Positions 18,968 through 29,825 of a DNA stretch of 64,000 bases are shown piece after piece. A model generated the notes under the pieces. That model was not told the origin of the DNA. It did not search any database and saw nothing but the letters and a program-made list of their open reading frames with translations. Every line of letters starts with the position of its first letter. Positions within the stretch are counted from its first letter, which is position 1. Both the position numbers and the translations under genes were made by a program. This stretch comes from Schizochytrium sp. CCTCC M209059. Taxonomy: Eukaryota; Sar; Bigyra; Thraustochytrida; Thraustochytriidae. The stretch spans positions 1-64,000 of the forward strand of contig KN805383.1 in NCBI GenBank assembly GCA_000818945.1, written 5' to 3'.

Positions 18968-19741
18968 ATGGAGCGCAGGGAAGCCGCGCTCGCGGCCGAG
19001 ACGCAGCAGGAGCAGGACGTGGAGACCGCAGAGGAGCCGGGCAAGGGCAAGAACGAGGACGAGGACAAGGAGCACGAACCACCAGCGGACAACCGCGTGT
19101 ACAAGACGCGCGAGTACTGGGAGTCCCGCTTTGCACGGGAAGAGGCGTACGAGTGGTTGGCCGACTACGGCGTGGTGGCGCACCTGCTGGAGCCCGTGCT
19201 TGCGGCGGGCAAGAAGGAAGGAAATGATGCCATTAGAGTTCTGGTCGTTGGCTGCGGAAATTCGGGGTTCTCTAATTCTCTGGCTAAGGGGGGGTCGGGA
19301 GAGAATGGAGATGTGCAGGTGGCGAGACAGGTGACAAGTATCGACTTTTCAGAGACTGTGATTTCGAGCATGCGCGCGCGATACCCGGACTTGACGTGGG
19401 AAACGATGGATATGCGGTCTCTGTCAGGATTTGCCGATGCAAGTTTCGACTTTGTGGTGGACAAGGCTGCCATGGACGCTCTTGTTACGGACGAAGGCGA
19501 TCCGTGGAACCCCAATGAAGAAACGCGCAAAGACACTGCCGCGATGATGGACGCGGTGACGCGTGTGCTTGTACCAGGTGGTGTCTTTGTACAAATCACG
19601 TTTCAGCAGCCTCACTTTCGCAAGCGTTATTTGGAGCACGATGGCCTTTCGCCGCCGGCGATCCAGCAGATTGATCACGGCATGGGATATTTTTTCATTA
19701 CGCAAACCAAAGCTGCCGCGCCTTCTTCTTCTTCTGCATAG
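18968..19741 (+). CDS. EEF1AKMT4: EEF1A lysine methyltransferase 4-like protein
   Basis: A seven-beta-strand SAM-dependent methyltransferase. It resembles human EEF1AKMT4, which trimethylates a lysine of elongation factor eEF1A. From the ATG at 18968 it has 257 residues. After a charged N-terminal tail (1-40) the family start EYWESRFAREEAYEWLADY appears (49-67), then motif I VLVVGCGNSG (91-100), the acidic loop TSIDFS (123-128), WETMDMRSL, the motif IV-like FDFVVDKAAMDAL, and RVLVPGGVFVQIT. A His-Phe-Arg-rich end (PHFRKRYL) also matches. A longer reading from 18698 is open but adds only repeat-derived sequence. The closely related METTL13 N-terminal domain is the main alternative. Confidence 0.85.
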   Translation: MERREAALAAETQQEQDVETAEEPGKGKNEDEDKEHEPPADNRVYKTREYWESRFAREEAYEWLADYGVVAHLLEPVLAAGKKEGNDAIRVLVVGCGNSGFSNSLAKGGSGENGDVQVARQVTSIDFSETVISSMRARYPDLTWETMDMRSLSGFADASFDFVVDKAAMDALVTDEGDPWNPNEETRKDTAAMMDAVTRVLVPGGVFVQITFQQPHFRKRYLEHDGLSPPAIQQIDHGMGYFFITQTKAAAPSSSSA

Positions 19742-20415
19742 ACCATTCTCTATCTGATCATTAGCCTTTGACCAGAGATGGAGGATGGTACGCCTGACTC
19801 TTTTGTTTTGTTGGAAAATGTCCTTTTGATGCTTGGTGTTTGACCAAACAAAGAAGCCTGTTTGAGCCAATCTCAGATGCACACAAATGTCTTGTAGGGG
19901 CAGATTTGTATGATCGAAATACAAGAGAGCATGAAGCGGCGGCAACACTTTTCATAAATTACACAAACCAGCTACAGGAATTCTCTGCGTACGTTTTGTC
20001 TTGTCTTTTCTTTTTTTGGTGAACGATGCCCTTGGTGGCATTGCTGTCCATCGAGAAACATTTGAAGGACAGTGAAGAAACGATGCCAAGAAGAAACAGG
20101 AATTTGCTTCACGGGACTCGCTCTGTATTGCGAGCGATTAGCGAGTGTGAGCAGGTTCCTTTTCTCATAAGTGTGAGGGATCATGCGAGCTGCAAGCATG
20201 ACAAGCATCGCTTTGGAGACGAATTCTGAGCTTTCACATGAAAAAGAGGAGGAAAGAAGAAGAAGAAGAAGAAGAAGAAGAAGAAGAAGAAGAAGAAGAA
20301 GCGTTGGGACCCGATGGAATTGAATTGGTGTGCATGCGCATGATTTTAATCTGCCAATGGAATGGGCTCTGCAAGCTTAGATGTTCTTGAGCGAGAGTGC
20401 GAGTTGTGAGCGTGA
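19742..20415. other. convergent intergenic region with GAA repeat
   Basis: Lies between the methyltransferase (+) and the DHHC gene (-). It contains a GAA microsatellite at 20255-20301. Short open frames on either strand look like chance. Confidence 0.6.
20255..20301. repeat. (GAA)n microsatellite
   Basis: About 15 uninterrupted GAA units in the intergenic region. Confidence 0.95.
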
Positions 20416-21147
20416 CTAAACGGGTGAACTATCTACGTGTTCTTGTGCCGCGCTATCACCTTGTGTAGACTCTTGGTTTGCGGGTGCAGTTGCGCTGGGC
20501 TTGGCAGCCTTTGTAGCCTGACCAAGCCCGCGACGCGCATTGCTCTGGTCGATCATATACATGTAGGTTCCCTTGCCAATGTAAAGCAAATAAGTATGAA
20601 ATGCCCAAAGACTAATGTACGAGGAGAGAATGATGATAGAACAAAGAAAATGCACCCCGAGGATGGCAGCAAAGGTTGTCTTGGAGCCTTGGGCCCGTGC
20701 GATGCCCTGCTCGCGCGAGGTCTCGTCGAGGATCAAGTAAAGGCCTATGACACACTGCCATGCAGCGTAGACCCAGCCCATGACGCTAAGGAGATAGAAC
20801 TGAAGATAGTTGCGCGTGCCAACGCAATGACCGAGCCAAGGGCAGTGGTGGTCAAGGCCTGGGACCACCTTTTTGCAGACAGCGCAGTAGCGTGCCTTGG
20901 CTTGAGAGGTGCGAAAGCAAGGGAGAGGAAAGCCTCCTGGCTGGGCTGGGTCGACGCCTTGCACGTAGAACCATAAACCCGTGACTGCGACCATGAGCAG
21001 GACCGCAATCACCGTCGCCCAGGTCTCGCTGAGGAGGTACAAGACGGCGCCGCAGATGAAGAAACTGGTCGCCTGGCCGACCCACGCGAGCAGCACCGGC
21101 GCCGTGAACGGCGAATGCAAGCCGTTCTTGCGCACCATTGCGGGCAT
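20416..21147 (-). CDS. DHHC-type protein S-palmitoyltransferase
   Basis: Adds palmitate to cysteines of membrane-associated proteins, probably at Golgi or endosome membranes. The ATG at 21147 is the first in frame and gives 243 residues. Two membrane segments lie near 17-40 and 43-62. They are followed by the cytosolic zinc-binding Cys-rich domain (CAVCKKVVPGLDHHCPWLGHCVG), with the catalytic Asp-His-His-Cys at residues 99-102, and two more membrane segments (about 113-135 and 152-180). A short tail is rich in Ala/Thr/Ser. Only two ligands of the first Cys-His knuckle are obvious, since the usual CxxCxxxKPxRxxHC start is modified (residues about 74-94). The protein is short for the family (usually more than 280 residues). 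Confidence 0.88.
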   Translation of the reverse strand: MPAMVRKNGLHSPFTAPVLLAWVGQATSFFICGAVLYLLSETWATVIAVLLMVAVTGLWFYVQGVDPAQPGGFPLPCFRTSQAKARYCAVCKKVVPGLDHHCPWLGHCVGTRNYLQFYLLSVMGWVYAAWQCVIGLYLILDETSREQGIARAQGSKTTFAAILGVHFLCSIIILSSYISLWAFHTYLLYIGKGTYMYMIDQSNARRGLGQATKAAKPSATAPANQESTQGDSAAQEHVDSSPV

Positions 21148-21539
21148 CTTCGCCGCGCGGGCTATCCGTTTGGCGCGCTGCTGACACGGAGCGCGCGGGG
21201 GGGGGGGGTCTCCCTCGGAGGTTCTCCTCGCCTCGCAAGGCGCTTTGCAACTTACGAAGGAGGGTTGTGCACACACCGGGTAGGGGCAGTCCGCCCGAAT
21301 AGACCGGTTCTTAGTGGTGTGAAAAGGGCCTTTTTACGACGCAGTGGCAGTGCAGCGCGCGCTGCATCTCAGATGCCTGGTTCTATCGCGACGGCGACAC
21401 CTGCATTGACCTCGAAGCGGGTAGGGGCCGAATTCAGCCACGACACTGGTGGCATCATGGTTGAATCGAATGTGCCTGCGATGTAGTATGTAGGGTGGCA
21501 TTTTATCTTTTCCTGTCAGCAGCAGCAGCAAAAGCTGCA

Positions 21540-21600
21540 GCAAATTAGCAGCAGCAAATTAGCAGCAGCAAATTAGCAGCAGCAAATTAGCAGCAGCAAC
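21540..21600. repeat. 14-bp tandem array AAATTAGCAGCAGC (left)
   Basis: Four tandem copies of AAATTAGCAGCAGC immediately left of the first 103-bp unit. Confidence 0.9.
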
Positions 21601-21703
21601 GCCATCGCTCATCGTCATCGCAATCGCCCATTGCCAAAATGTGGTGGAAGTTATGCAACGCAACGCAAATGCACCGCCGTTAGCTTGCGGGAGTCGGACG
21701 ATC
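21601..21703. repeat. 103-bp unit, copy 1
   Basis: This segment starts GCCATCGCTCATCG and ends GGAGTCGGACGATC. It recurs without visible change at 21827-21929, offset 226 bp. It is flanked on both sides by the 14-bp arrays. Confidence 0.95.
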
Positions 21704-21806
21704 ATTAGCAGCAGCAAGCAGCAGCAAATTAGCAGCAGCAAATTAGCAGCAGCAAATTAGCAGCAGCAAATTAGCAGCAGCAAATTAGCAGCAGCAATAG
21801 CAGCAA
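21704..21806. repeat. 14-bp tandem array AAATTAGCAGCAGC (right)
   Basis: A second array of the same 14-mer, five to six units plus degenerate AGCAGCA edges, between the two 103-bp copies. Confidence 0.9.
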
Positions 21807-21826
21807 GCCACGCAACGATCGCCATC

Positions 21827-21929
21827 GCCATCGCTCATCGTCATCGCAATCGCCCATTGCCAAAATGTGGTGGAAGTTATGCAACGCAACGCAAATGCAC
21901 CGCCGTTAGCTTGCGGGAGTCGGACGATC
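21827..21929. repeat. 103-bp unit, copy 2
   Basis: Direct repeat of 21601-21703. With the intervening array it forms a higher-order repeat of period 226 bp. Confidence 0.95.
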
Positions 21930-22496
21930 GATGAATCGATGAATCGCGATCCATCAACTCACATCAATGAGACGGCAACGCGACAGCAATGGTCATGATT
22001 CTTGCGATCTCTGCCAGCCAGCCAGCCTGCCAGCCAGCCAGCCAGCCAGCCGCCTTTCACCGCAAGCAATAATCTGGCAACTCACCGCTCCGCTCCGCCC
22101 GCGGCGCAAGACGGTCGCAGACGGACCGCAAGACCCTCTGGCTGGCAGCAGCGTAAGTGTTGCTATAGCTGCAGAGGGCTTCAAGTTGGAGACGGGCTTG
22201 CACTGCACTGCACTGCACTGCACTGCAGGCAGAGCAGAGGCGGCGTCACGGTGGGGCGGCGGGGGAGGAGGCCGCCTTTTGTGTGGCTGGCGGGTCTCGC
22301 ACCGTCGTGCTTGGCGAGGGTGGGTGGATGGACGGGTGGGCGGGCATCGCGGCCAGCAAGCCAGCCAGCCAGCCTCATGCAGGTCGAACGACCTTGCCGA
22401 TCTCGAGAGCTCATCATGGCCAGCAGCCAGGGGCAGCAGCAGTGCGGAGATCTTTCTGTTTTTCTTTCTTTCTTCTTTTCTTTTTTCTTTCTTTTT

Positions 22497-23070
<574 letters not shown>

Positions 23071-23264
23071 CTTCTGCGGTTGTTTTTCCGTCTTTCTTTC
23101 TGTAAAATGCAGTGTCTGGCGACCATTGATCGATCGATCATCCATCAACCGATCATCCATCAACCGATCTGCCAGGTCTGTTGGCTGTCGCGTGCCCGCC
23201 AGGTGGGCCGCGCGAGGTGGAGATCGACACCCGAATCCGCAGATAGCTGCCGGCCAGCGAGCGA

Positions 23265-23350
23265 ACGACCGACCGACCGACCGACCGACCGACCGACCGA
23301 CCGACCGACCGATCGACCGACCGACCGACCGACCGACCGATCGACCGAGC
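23265..23350. repeat. (CCGA)n array with CGAT interruptions
   Basis: About 20 tandem CCGA units interrupted by GATCGACC at two places. Confidence 0.95.
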
Positions 23351-23907
23351 GATCGCCAGCCAGCCCGAGCTTCTGCACGCAACAGCAAGCAGCTCTTTGC
23401 GCAGCGTGACCCTTGTACTTTTTATTTTTATCGTCCAGAGAAGTTTTTCGAAATCGTCTCGCCCCGCCTTGCCACCACAAGCGGCCGCGAGTATCGGACT
23501 CGCGACCTCTTACCCGGTGGCCGCTCGGGCGTGCGTGCATGCGTGCGTGCCGACAGGGATCGGCAGAGAGGATCGCTAAATCTGTGCCGCATCAAACCGT
23601 CCCGGGCGCGACGCGTAGGCGATGACGGCGCGGCACGCGCTGCAGGAGAAGTGTGGCCTCGCGGTCCTCGTTCCTTTCTATCACTGGCGGTGTATACGTG
23701 CCCCTACTGCTGCTGCTGGTGTCTGTACTGCAGCTGCCTGCTGCCGATCACAACATCCTCGCTGCCACACCGCGCGCACGCGCCGCACGGTTGCAGCAGC
23801 GAACGCACGTAGACACGCAGAAACGACCGACCAGTCGGCCAGCCGCCGGCGGACCGGAGGGAGCCAGATAGAGGAGCAGCGTGGTGACTTGAGCTTTCCT
23901 TCGGTCG

Positions 23908-23960
23908 ATGAATGGATGGATGGATGGATGGATGGATGGTTGATTGGTTGGTTGGTTGGC
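23908..23960. repeat. (GGAT)n then (GGTT)n microsatellite
   Basis: About seven GGAT units passing into TGGT/TTGG units, ending at GGCTGCAGG. Confidence 0.9.
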
Positions 23961-24065
23961 TGCAGGTAAGGGGAGGAACGACGGATCGAAAGAGAGAAGA
24001 GTTAAAAAAAATAGAAGAATTGAAAAAGGAAACTCTGCTGCTTCTTCTGCTGCTGTTGTGGCCAT

Positions 24066-24094
24066 GGCTCAGGCTCAGGCTCAGGCTCAGGCTC
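24066..24094. repeat. (CAGGCT)n hexanucleotide
   Basis: Almost five tandem CAGGCT units after GCCATGG. Confidence 0.9.
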
Positions 24095-24565
24095 GATCAA
24101 GATGGCGTTGCTACGAGCGAACCGAACCGGACTGAGATGAGTCGAATGGAATTGCTCATCGAATCACAATCGCATTGATCTACCTGCCAATCGAACCATT
24201 GTCAAATGGCCTTGACTCCTCCTCCTCCTTCTTCTGCCTCGTTGCCAGAGGCGACTGGGGCCGTCTGCCAGCACGTGCACCGCATCGCCCCACAGTCTAC
24301 TGTTGCGGTGATGCCTAACTAACGACTTAGTACTACCAGTGATGTGACTACACTATAACTAGGCCTACGTCCTACTACTATGTGCAAAGAAAAGAAAGAA
24401 AATGAAAGAAAGGGCAGCGCGTGCACAGCGCTCCTGCACGCGCTGCAGCGCAGCTGGCCGCGGTCACTGTTCCGCGATTTGTTGAACTCGAAGGGCCAGA
24501 CGGGGCTCCGTTGCCTCGCCTGGCTGGCGTCCCTGTCTGCCGCAACGCGCGGTGCATCGCAGATT

Positions 24566-24626
24566 CGAGTGCGGTGCATCGTGGGGCATCGCGCGGTGCA
24601 TCGCGCGGTGCATCGCGCGGTGCAGC
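24566..24626. repeat. 12-bp repeat GCGCGGTGCATC
   Basis: About four to five units of a GCGCGGTGCATC motif; the first units carry GTG or GGG changes. Confidence 0.85.
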
Positions 24627-25868
24627 GTAGAATGAAGTGTCTCGTCGGGCCGAGGCCGTGCTGGTCGGTGCTTAGGCTGTGAGAAAGAGCTGGCTCGCAA
24701 CTAGCTACTAGCTAGCTGCAGGCTGGCCGGTCGGCCGGTTGCCTGGCCAGCGCCCTGACTCCGCGGCGCGGTGCCGTCACGGTGCCACACCGCGAAGGAC
24801 GAGGAATCTTGCGCCATCAACGTCAATCTGCACCGCATCTGGCATCTGGCATCTGGCATCTGCTCTCCGGCTTGGCAGGATGGAGAGCGTGCGGTGTCTG
24901 CGCGGCCGCGGGCTTCCTCCGCTCCGCCTCTTGGTTAGGCACAGGCATCGCTGTCCAAATAGCCTCGCTCGAATTTTCGAAATACCAGCCAGCCGGACAT
25001 CTATCTGGTGGGGACAAATGGCCATACACAAGCAAAAATCACTGGCAATGCGAAGAATCATCCGCCAACTCGCTGCACTTGCATTGCCATGGTTGGTTAG
25101 TCGATTGATTGGTTGTCTGGAATTAAGAGAAACAGCTTGGGCAACAGTTGCTCTCGAACCTGGTGATTCCAAGCGTCTGGCATTATATTATGTTGCGTTC
25201 CAGATTCTCAAATTTTCTCCGCCTCGTCGCTTTTGACAGTGCGTCAGCCAGCCGCCAGCCGGCCTGCCTGTTGCAGTACGTGTCCAGCCGGCCAGCCAGC
25301 TGGGTCGATAGCTACTAGCAGCCCGCTGCGGCCTGTGAGCGCGCGCGCGTCTAATTTGGGCAGGAAGAGCCGCGGACCATCAATATACGAACGAACGCAC
25401 GAACGAACGAATGAACGAATGACGAAAAGAAAGAAAAGATGAAAAGAAAGATAAAAAAAAGAAAGAAAAAAACAGGAAGAAGGAAGAAGGAAAAAAGAAT
25501 GAACGACGCGGGAGGAGCCCGCCTTTTGGCCTCGCTCCGCGACCGCCTATCCTAGGAGGGAGGCGCCACGACCACGGCCGCTTCGTAGCGAGTCCCGAAT
25601 AAATGGAGAAATGGACGCATGGATATGTTGATTTAGCGATTGAGCTTTGGTCGATTGTTCTTATATCTCGCTGGCTGGCTGTCGGCCTGTATTGAGACGG
25701 AGCCCGAGGTGTCGAGAACCACGCTCAAGGCCACTTCGACACACTCCGCGTCCGTTCCGCGCCGCCTCCGAGTCGGGTCGGGTCGGGTCGGGTCGGATCG
25801 GCTTGGCTCGGCTGAGCTGCTCTCCTCGACGCTCGAATCGCTTTCGTAGCGCTCCGCCGCTCGTCCAG

Positions 25869-26029
25869 CCTTGCCTTGCCTTGCTCTGCCTTGCCTTGCC
25901 TTGCCTTGCCTTGCCTTGCCTTGCCTTGCCTTGCCTTGCCTTGCCTTGCCTTGCCTTGCCTTGCCTTGCCTTGCCTTGCCTTGCCTTGCCTTGCCTTGCC
26001 TTGCCTTGCCTTGCCTTGCCTTGCCTTGC
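25869..26029. repeat. (TTGCC)n pentanucleotide array
   Basis: About 32 units of TTGCC, one with a CTCTG variant near the left edge. The reverse-complement motif forms an array at 27381-27428, so the two could pair as an inverted repeat. Confidence 0.97.
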
Positions 26030-26238
26030 GCGGAGGCGATGGCTCCGATCCCCGATTCCACTCCCGGCCACTCGACCGTACGCGCGCGAGCAGCCCAGCC
26101 CAACGCGAGTCCCCAAGGCTCCGCTGCCTGCAGGCTCGCGCGCGCCTCCCTCCCACCGTGGCCGGGAGGGCTCGCTCCTGCGGCGCAAGAAAAGATAGAC
26201 GCTCGAGCTGCTCCTCCGCATCGCCCCCATCGTCCCAG

Positions 26239-26270
26239 NNNNNNNNNNNNNNNNNNNNNNNNNNNNNNNN
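26239..26270. other. assembly gap (32 N)
   Basis: Undetermined bases within very GC-rich sequence next to the TTGCC array. The real length may differ. Confidence 1.
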
Positions 26271-26398
26271 GGTCCCGCACGAGCGGCGCCCGCGAGCCGC
26301 TGCGCCCGCCTGCCAGTGCCGCGGCCGCGCAGCAGCTCGGGTCGCGGTCTCAGGCGCGGCGGCGCTCTTCTCCGCGGCACGCGCGGGTCACATCGCCG

Positions 26399-26422
26399 GG
26401 AGATAGAGGGAGAGAGAGGGAG

Positions 26423-26456
<34 letters not shown>

Positions 26457-26460
26457 CGCG
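26399..26460. repeat. (GA)n purine tract
   Basis: Mostly GA dinucleotides with GGGAGA interruptions. Confidence 0.9.
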
Positions 26461-27380
26461 GAGGGAGCCAAGCTAGGACAAATGCAGAGCACGGGCGCAG
26501 CGCGTGGAGAGAGGCCAGCAGCAGCGGCGCGACCTGGCCTGGCCTGGCTGCAGCTGCAGCTGGGTGGCTGGGTGGCTGGGTACTGTCCTGGCGTACGTTC
26601 TTGTGGCCGGGATGATGGATGAATGAGACCGGCGGCGTGCCGAGGACCCTCGACGCGTAGCAGAGGCTAGCTTCGCATCCTCGCGCTCCCGCCGCAGGTA
26701 CGAACGGCCATACCTACCCTGCGTTGGAGCGTGGCGTGACGAGGAAGGCGGCGACAGCGATGGGCTCCAAGGCGATTGTTTGTCTGCAAGACTTGCTTCA
26801 AGTTAGCGTTGATGTGATCAGGATGGTGCAGCCAGAAAGAAGAAGCCAGAAGCCATAAGGATCGAGTTTCTTCTTCTTCTTCTTCGACTTTTTCCAAACC
26901 CAAGTGTAAGTTCTTCTTCGGATTCTTCGCCAGGCTTTTGTCGAAGGATCTGAAGAATGTGAAGAAGAACGACCACGACGAGGACCGGCCCGAACGCCAC
27001 GCGCTGCGGACGGTTTCCAGCTCAAGCTTGAGGCTGATTCACTTTCGTCCTCCGACCAGGCTGCGACGCTTCGACGCATGCCACGCCACGCCAGTCAGCC
27101 AGCCAGCCAGCCAGACAGCCGGCCAGCCAGCTAGCTAGCTGCACTGGCTGCTGCCCCATGCACTACTTCCTCTCGAGCAGGTCCATTTCACCGTCTCTCG
27201 CCTTGCACGATCGATCCTCCTCGCCCGCGATGCCCGCGGCCTTCCTTGACGGTGACCAGTCTTCGTCAGATCGCCTCCGGTGGCCGAGCTTCCCCTTCGT
27301 CCGGCTCGGTCGGTCACTCGTCCAATCAAAAAAACGATCGATCACCGCCAGCAACTTGAAGCTCGCCGCGCCACGCGATG

Positions 27381-27428
27381 CAAGGCAAGGCAAGGCAAGG
27401 CAAGGCAAGGCAAGGCAAGGCAAGGCAA
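27381..27428. repeat. (GGCAA)n pentanucleotide array
   Basis: About nine units of CAAGG; reverse complement of the motif in the 25869-26029 array. Confidence 0.97.
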
Positions 27429-27742
27429 CTTGAAGGCAAAGAAGCAAGCCACGGAAATAAATGCATGGCAAAGAAATGAAATGAACGCGCCCCATGCGAC
27501 CCGCCGCACGGGCCGCGGTTGCCGCTCGCTCCTCCTCCTTTTCCAGAAGCCAAAAAGATCAACCAGACAAGCCTCCACCTTGGGGAGCGGGCTCTGGTAA
27601 AAGGAAATATGCGTACGCTCGGCTGTCTCGCCTTCTTCAAGTTTCCTTTCTTCGCTTCGACCAAGCAAGCAAGTAAGTAAGCAAGTAAGCAGCAAGCGAC
27701 CAAGCGACCAAGCTCTTCCGTCTCGTGGCGCGTATGATGAGG

Positions 27743-27777
27743 ACGATGATGATGATGATGATGATGATGATGATAAT
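27743..27777. repeat. (GAT)n microsatellite
   Basis: About ten ATG/GAT units ending in ATAATAAG. Confidence 0.95.
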
Positions 27778-27999
27778 AAGCACTGGCTGGCCGGCGTCCG
27801 GCCGCTTTCCTTTTTTCCTGCCTTTTTTCCTTCCTTCCCGCCCTCCTTCCTGGCCGGTGGGCCGGCGTCCTTCCTGTCTTCGCGCCTTCCTCAAGCGCCC
27901 TTCTTCCTCCCGCCGGGCGCAGGGAAGAACGAGGCGGCGGCGGTGGCCGCGGAGCGCGCGCGTGGAACGCGGGCGCGAGAACGAGGAAACCAACCTGGC

Positions 28000-28040
28000 T
28001 CAGGCTGGCTTGGCTTGGCTTGGCTTGGCTTGGCTTGGCA
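28000..28040. repeat. (GGCTT)n pentanucleotide
   Basis: About eight GGCTT units following GGCTCAGGCT. Confidence 0.9.
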
Positions 28041-28619
28041 GAGAGAGGCCTGCGGCTGATGCGAGCGGCGGCGCGAGCGGCGGCGCGGACGGGGCGTGCG
28101 TGGCCGCCATGGCCGGCACGGCGGCGCACTGCGGGCTAGAGCTGCACGCGCGTGCCGCCGATCCGAGCCAAGAAAATGATAGAAAGAAAGGTCCAGGAAA
28201 AGAAAAGAAAAAGAAATTGAAGGAATATGAGGGAGGAAGGAAAGAAAAAAAACTTTGGAAAAGCACTTCCTCACCCGCGCGGCAGCGGGGACGAGCGTCG
28301 ATCGTCCCGATGAGACAGGAAACGCGCAGCGCGTGCCTGGCTACCTCCTCTTCGCCACTAGAGATGCTCGCCTATGGGAAGCGCACAGAGGGACATGGAG
28401 GGGAGAAATTCGGGGTCCGGACGGCGCGGACCCGCAGCCGGGACGGGCGCCACTGGAAAGATTGAGAGGAGTGGTCCGCGGGAAGGATCCGCAGAGGAGA
28501 GCCAGGGGCAGAGGGCGGCACGTGCGGACAGCGCCGGGCAGACCTCATATACACCTCGCCGCGGCCGACGTTCAAGGCAGCGAGTTTCATTCAGCCGCTC
28601 ACGTCTCTACGTGTACGTG

Positions 28620-28621
28620 CG

Positions 28622-28656
<35 letters not shown>
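28620..28656 (+). repeat. (TTGC)n in the AP2 gene leader
   Basis: About nine TTGC units, 90 bp before the chosen AP2-gene ATG. In the open upstream frame it would encode Leu-Leu-Ala-Cys repeats. Confidence 0.9.
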
Positions 28657-28742
28657 GTGAAAGCGCCGAGTGCTTGAGCCTCGACGAGGACACAACCTGC
28701 TGGGAGAGCCACGCAGAAGCCTGTTCCTTCCCGTCGAGCATC

Positions 28743-29825
28743 ATGACCAAGGACACCGTTGAGTTCTCGAGCAAGGCGTCCATGGCCACGGAACACCCGC
28801 CCACACCCGAGAGCATGGACATTGGCTTTATCGAAGCCGGCGTGGACAACGGCAACGCCTTCTGGAATGTCACGAACGAAGAACTCGGAGACGCCAACCC
28901 GATCGTCGACGTCGACCCGGCCCATCACACCCCGACCCAAGAGGCCTACTTCAACGCTGCTGCAAGTTTTGCCCCTATCAATATGACGAACGCAAACACC
29001 ATCAACAACAACTGCAACAACCAACACCACTTTGCTCCAACCGCTGCCGGTTTCTCGCCCATGACCTTTGGCCAAATCTTCAACCCCAGCGCAGCCTCTC
29101 TCCAGGCCACGGGAAATGAGGACCCCACCAACAACTGGCTTGCCGGCTTGGAGTTAAACGCAGACTTTCCCGGGCCTCTCGACACGGATTGGGGACATTC
29201 CACCCTCGGAACAGAGTCCAACACCGCGAACGGCGGTGCCTCGCAGGACCCCTTTTCGCGTCAGCGCAAGAGCTCCGTGCTCTTCGCTTCCCAACTGATG
29301 ATGCCTAACTTTCTTCCGCGTGCTGCACAACTGCCCTCGGCCAATATCAGCGAAGGTCTTCCCTCCGCCAACATCTCGGCCACCGCCCCTTCGGCGCGCC
29401 GCAACTCCACGGCGCCTGCCAAGACCAAGTCCCGTAAGGCCTCGGCGTCCCTCACGCGCCCGGCCTCAACAAGCCTCACCGCGCCCGAAACCAAAAAGTT
29501 GAAGCGTATGCACAAGGCCACGCGCAAGGCAACTCCTTCCCCCAGGCCCGTTGCCCCCTCGCCGACCTCCAAGGCCGCCAAAAAGGCATCCCAGCGCAGT
29601 CGCGAGCAGTCTTCCCAGTACCGTGGCGTCTCGCGCTGCAGCAAGGATGGTCGTTTTCAGTCGCGCATCCGTGTGGGACCAAAGGTTATTTACCTCGGCC
29701 GCTTCAAGGATGAGCTGTCGGCTGCACGTGCTTATGACAAAGCTGCCATCCAATACCACGAGAAGCGTGCCTGCCTCAACTTTCCCAACGAAGCTCCGAG
29801 CGGCTTCACTGCCGTTGCCGTGTAA
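28743..29825 (+). CDS. single AP2/ERF-domain transcription factor
   Basis: A probable sequence-specific DNA-binding regulator. From the ATG at 28743 it has 360 residues. An acidic, Asn/Thr-rich N-terminal half may be an activation region. A Ser/Ala/Lys-rich basic linker (about 195-285, with KLKRMHKATRKATPSPR) follows, then one AP2 domain near the C-terminus (about 290-350): SQYRGVSRCSKDGRFQSRIR, YLGRFKDELSAARAYDKAAIQYH and RACLNFP. The YRGV, YLG and AARAYD landmarks are all kept. The frame is open upstream to an ATG at 28374 (483 residues), but that part is encoded by low-complexity sequence including the TTGC repeat, so I prefer 28743. AP2 proteins of this type are widespread in stramenopiles and other protists. 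The target is unknown. Confidence 0.88.
   Translation: MTKDTVEFSSKASMATEHPPTPESMDIGFIEAGVDNGNAFWNVTNEELGDANPIVDVDPAHHTPTQEAYFNAAASFAPINMTNANTINNNCNNQHHFAPTAAGFSPMTFGQIFNPSAASLQATGNEDPTNNWLAGLELNADFPGPLDTDWGHSTLGTESNTANGGASQDPFSRQRKSSVLFASQLMMPNFLPRAAQLPSANISEGLPSANISATAPSARRNSTAPAKTKSRKASASLTRPASTSLTAPETKKLKRMHKATRKATPSPRPVAPSPTSKAAKKASQRSREQSSQYRGVSRCSKDGRFQSRIRVGPKVIYLGRFKDELSAARAYDKAAIQYHEKRACLNFPNEAPSGFTAVAV

Noticed and set aside
28374..28742. Longer N-terminus for the AP2 protein from the ATG at 28374
   Set aside because: The added 123 residues are repeat-derived (Leu-Leu-Ala-Cys from a TTGC array) and lack conservation-like features; kept only as an alternative start.
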